Assembly: GCF_962719845.1 (NCBI RefSeq) | Contig: NZ_CAUIYF010000014.1 | Location: forward strand, 1 to 42,955 | Origin: Neisseria uirgultaei | GTDB taxonomy: Bacteria > Pseudomonadota > Gammaproteobacteria > Burkholderiales > Neisseriaceae | DNA: 42,955 nucleotides | Direction: 5' to 3' | Shown here: positions 42,501-42,955 of the stretch, piece by piece | Numbering within the stretch: the first letter of the stretch is position 1 | Layout of the letters: each line of letters starts with the position of its first letter | The notes under the pieces: generated by a model | Told to the model about the DNA's origin: nothing | What the model saw: the letters and a program-made list of their open reading frames with translations, nothing else | Databases searched by the model: none | Program-made: the position numbers and the translations under genes

Positions 42501-42858
42501 CGCTGTAGTCATAACCTACCGCAATGCCATAAGCAGCGTTGGAATCTGGTGACTTATTAGGATTTCCTTCACTGGCTAAGGTAACAGCAATATCGGTTTT
42601 TCCTTGAATTTCTTCGCTGCGATCGCCACGAATGATAATGGCTTTAGGATAAGTGTGTATTGAAGGATTTGCAGGCGTAACCGTGATATTTACATCACCG
42701 GTAACGGTGTTCTCGGTATCGCTCACTTCGTGAACCGGACCTTCACCGGAAATCTGTTTATTTTCATTAATACTGGTATATTCAGCTGAAAAAGCTGTTG
42801 CAGAAAGAGAAGAAATCAAAATGCTCAAAAGCGTTTTGTGATAAGGAAATGGTTTCAT
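39532..42858 (-). CDS. Autotransporter with pertactin-like barrel, Haemophilus-like
   Basis: 1108 residues from ATG 42858. The frame is open 18 codons further, but that stretch overlaps the predicted promoter, and MKPFPYHKTLLSILISSLSA is a clear signal peptide (cleavage after TAFSA). The passenger (about 26-820) is a beta-helix type rich in Thr, Asn and Lys. The barrel covers about the last 270 residues: QSWGRVIGKHFKL, DMYGFQVGHDFDV, RFTGLYFGALRSHSKFYDE, then ARTWWELGLGSQFFLSENTY and the end GVKYSWK. The gene carries two Haemophilus-type uptake sequences and no neisserial ones. No serine-protease motif seen. Function unknown; adhesin or biofilm factor likely. No purine-rich ribosome binding site is visible before the ATG. 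It resembles the lav-type genes reported to have moved from Haemophilus to Neisseria. Confidence 0.88.
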   Translation of the reverse strand: MKPFPYHKTLLSILISSLSATAFSAEYTSINENKQISGEGPVHEVSDTENTVTGDVNITVTPANPSIHTYPKAIIIRGDRSEEIQGKTDIAVTLASEGNPNKSPDSNAAYGIAVGYDYSGNGTKESILTLKENATITVDNTPDTILGSMSYSGATAKTGHQLSGIRIYRKSSDHSTPILNSEKSLTINVEDKSTAKIGDYLVGIYIAGDGAEANLKDSKITVKANGKHSAALKIGKPELPNTDKPNDYKGAVINSTGNMVLDTSETKDSAAVRLFGTKSRLIADSETSTGTITSGNSAIVFDTGDYATDVTYFLTVPVSRNEPNKNQEVRLNNTKISTTSENASLIVANAENVNSLAVSYAGNKVANWFNNGEFVAENAKFLLKGVQSEARAANKGWLAETKLAKNKASDLTFTLDNKAKAIGLTHQQSEGLISSKLDVAIKNGAIWELAPKIDESVQRATAYDVELADGGVLDASKHSLGDGTDYKVTLTHAANEQKIEKNITNGTINAKGLFKIKSSTLLKADGTEQPNDNTVKYVTKPFKIVNGVIEIEDKAGTIKIKEGSFAITKGVVETPDGNIQLAKSTFTQSSMGVALSGTSYETEKGTFTNGGIITLANQSYADKLTIEGNYVGNNGVLEVNTKWDTPGDYLGAHSESDLLTITGDASGNTTVKAVKTDGTENVIDGSIGELADRYKRSVPVIKVLGDDKGTANGEINSTDATKPYAYNTRSTFTGTAKTTGAGELQLVSRKDEAGATEYFWTLTKPNQDKTIITPSAPAYTLVPRQNLELGYTMLDTLHQRRGENQTLSWDKQGSYWQDVEKQSWGRVIGKHFKLDGKERFGFKTDMYGFQVGHDFDVKTKQDDEGKLTRRFTGLYFGALRSHSKFYDEYRAKNGIVIADKLTSHVKTTALNLGVTDTRYNENGTYIDLVGQLSWLNNRYSSVDGTQAKNHGWGAALSVETGRPYALGKDKTNNGDSWILEPQAQLIAQYLRLSNFNDGTRAVSQKGYGLRGRVGFRLAHNQPNDKQRTRTYYFTGNIWHDFKARGNALIGSDKLAGKFARTWWELGLGSQFFLSENTYLYADARYEKSFDSNRHKGYQGTVGVKYSWK
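40129..40137 (+). repeat. Haemophilus-type uptake signal sequence (USS)
   Basis: AAGTGCGGT followed by AG, TTTTTA, six bases and AAGTTAA, which also fits the extended Haemophilus consensus (two AT-rich blocks) with one mismatch. Lies in barrel-coding DNA. Confidence 0.75.
41868..41876 (-). repeat. Haemophilus-type uptake signal sequence (USS)
   Basis: ACCGCACTT, the inverse of AAGTGCGGT, in passenger-coding DNA. The extended AT-rich blocks fit with one mismatch each. Confidence 0.75.
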
Positions 42859-42879
42859 AAGGGAGCCCGTAATTTCAGA

Positions 42880-42908
42880 ACATAAAGATAAGTAAAAATT
42901 GATGTCAA
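42880..42908 (-). promoter_or_regulatory. Promoter of the right autotransporter
   Basis: On the minus strand TTGACA (42903-42908), 17 bp, TTATGT (42880-42885). Perfect -35, poor -10. A G13 tract lies 34 bp upstream of the -35, where length changes could affect promoter strength. Confidence 0.5.
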
Positions 42909-42942
42909 TCATTTTAATAAGAATGAACTTACTAAAATTTTA

Positions 42943-42955
42943 CCCCCCCCCCCCC
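42943..42955 (-). repeat. Poly-C/G tract (13) at the window end
   Basis: Thirteen C to the last base; G13 on the coding strand of the autotransporter. The tract may be longer than shown, since the window ends inside it. Confidence 0.85.

Noticed and set aside
1..42955. The two terminal G/C tracts as one circular joining point
   Set aside because: The bases next to the two tracts differ (CGGG...ATTCTC versus GGG...TAAAAT on the matching strand), so they are two separate loci.

Overview
The window looks like part of a Neisseria chromosome, most likely N. meningitidis or a very close relative such as N. lactamica or N. polysaccharea. The 12-bp DNA uptake sequence ATGCCGTCTGAA occurs dozens of times, often as inverted pairs that act as terminators. 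There are three short Correia elements (CREE), dRS3-type repeats, and a gene that I recognise as GNA1030/NMB1030 (the YceI-like antigen 953). Both ends of the window fall inside 13-base G/C tracts, so this is probably a draft contig broken at two phase-variable homopolymers.

Layout. 1-737: 3' part of a family 2 glycosyltransferase whose reading frame runs through the G tract. 933-2273: DHBP synthase (ribB) with an N-terminal helix-turn-helix domain and a degenerate RibA-like tail, preceded by a 17-bp inverted repeat over its promoter. 2573-8953 (minus): rarA, glgX and glgP. 9172-13254: an AT-rich autotransporter. 13558-17213: a lipoprotein, thrC, a kinase-fold protein and fpr. 17289-18200: CREE, dRS3 repeats and an AT-rich islet of overlapping small ORFs. 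18286-26329 (minus): ccoI, hflX, a CAP-domain protein, queH, radC and gshA. 26589-31497: leuC, a small lipoprotein, leuD, two accessory genes (DUF2625, YhcH) and leuB. 31845-36624: yceI, a TonB-receptor remnant, rpe, a Spy-like protein, a DUF815 ATPase, ribE and mobA. 36866-39393: the narQ-narP two-component system. 39532-42858 (minus): a second autotransporter behind a poly-G tract.

How the genes connect. glgX and glgP together break down branched alpha-glucan. leuC, leuD and leuB carry out the isopropylmalate steps of leucine synthesis. ribB and ribE are two separated steps of riboflavin synthesis. ccoI (copper supply to cbb3 oxidase) and narQP (nitrate/nitrite sensing) serve microaerobic and denitrifying respiration. 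The glycosyltransferase and the two autotransporters are surface-variation functions.

Most unusual points: a CREE translated in frame inside the NarQ sensor kinase; two Haemophilus-type uptake sequences inside the right-hand autotransporter, pointing to transfer from Pasteurellaceae; the HTH-RibB protein with a matching operator-like palindrome; a local switch from AT-type to AG-type uptake sequence around leuD-leuB; and the overlapping AT-rich ORF islet. No tRNA, rRNA, CRISPR array or complete insertion sequence was seen.
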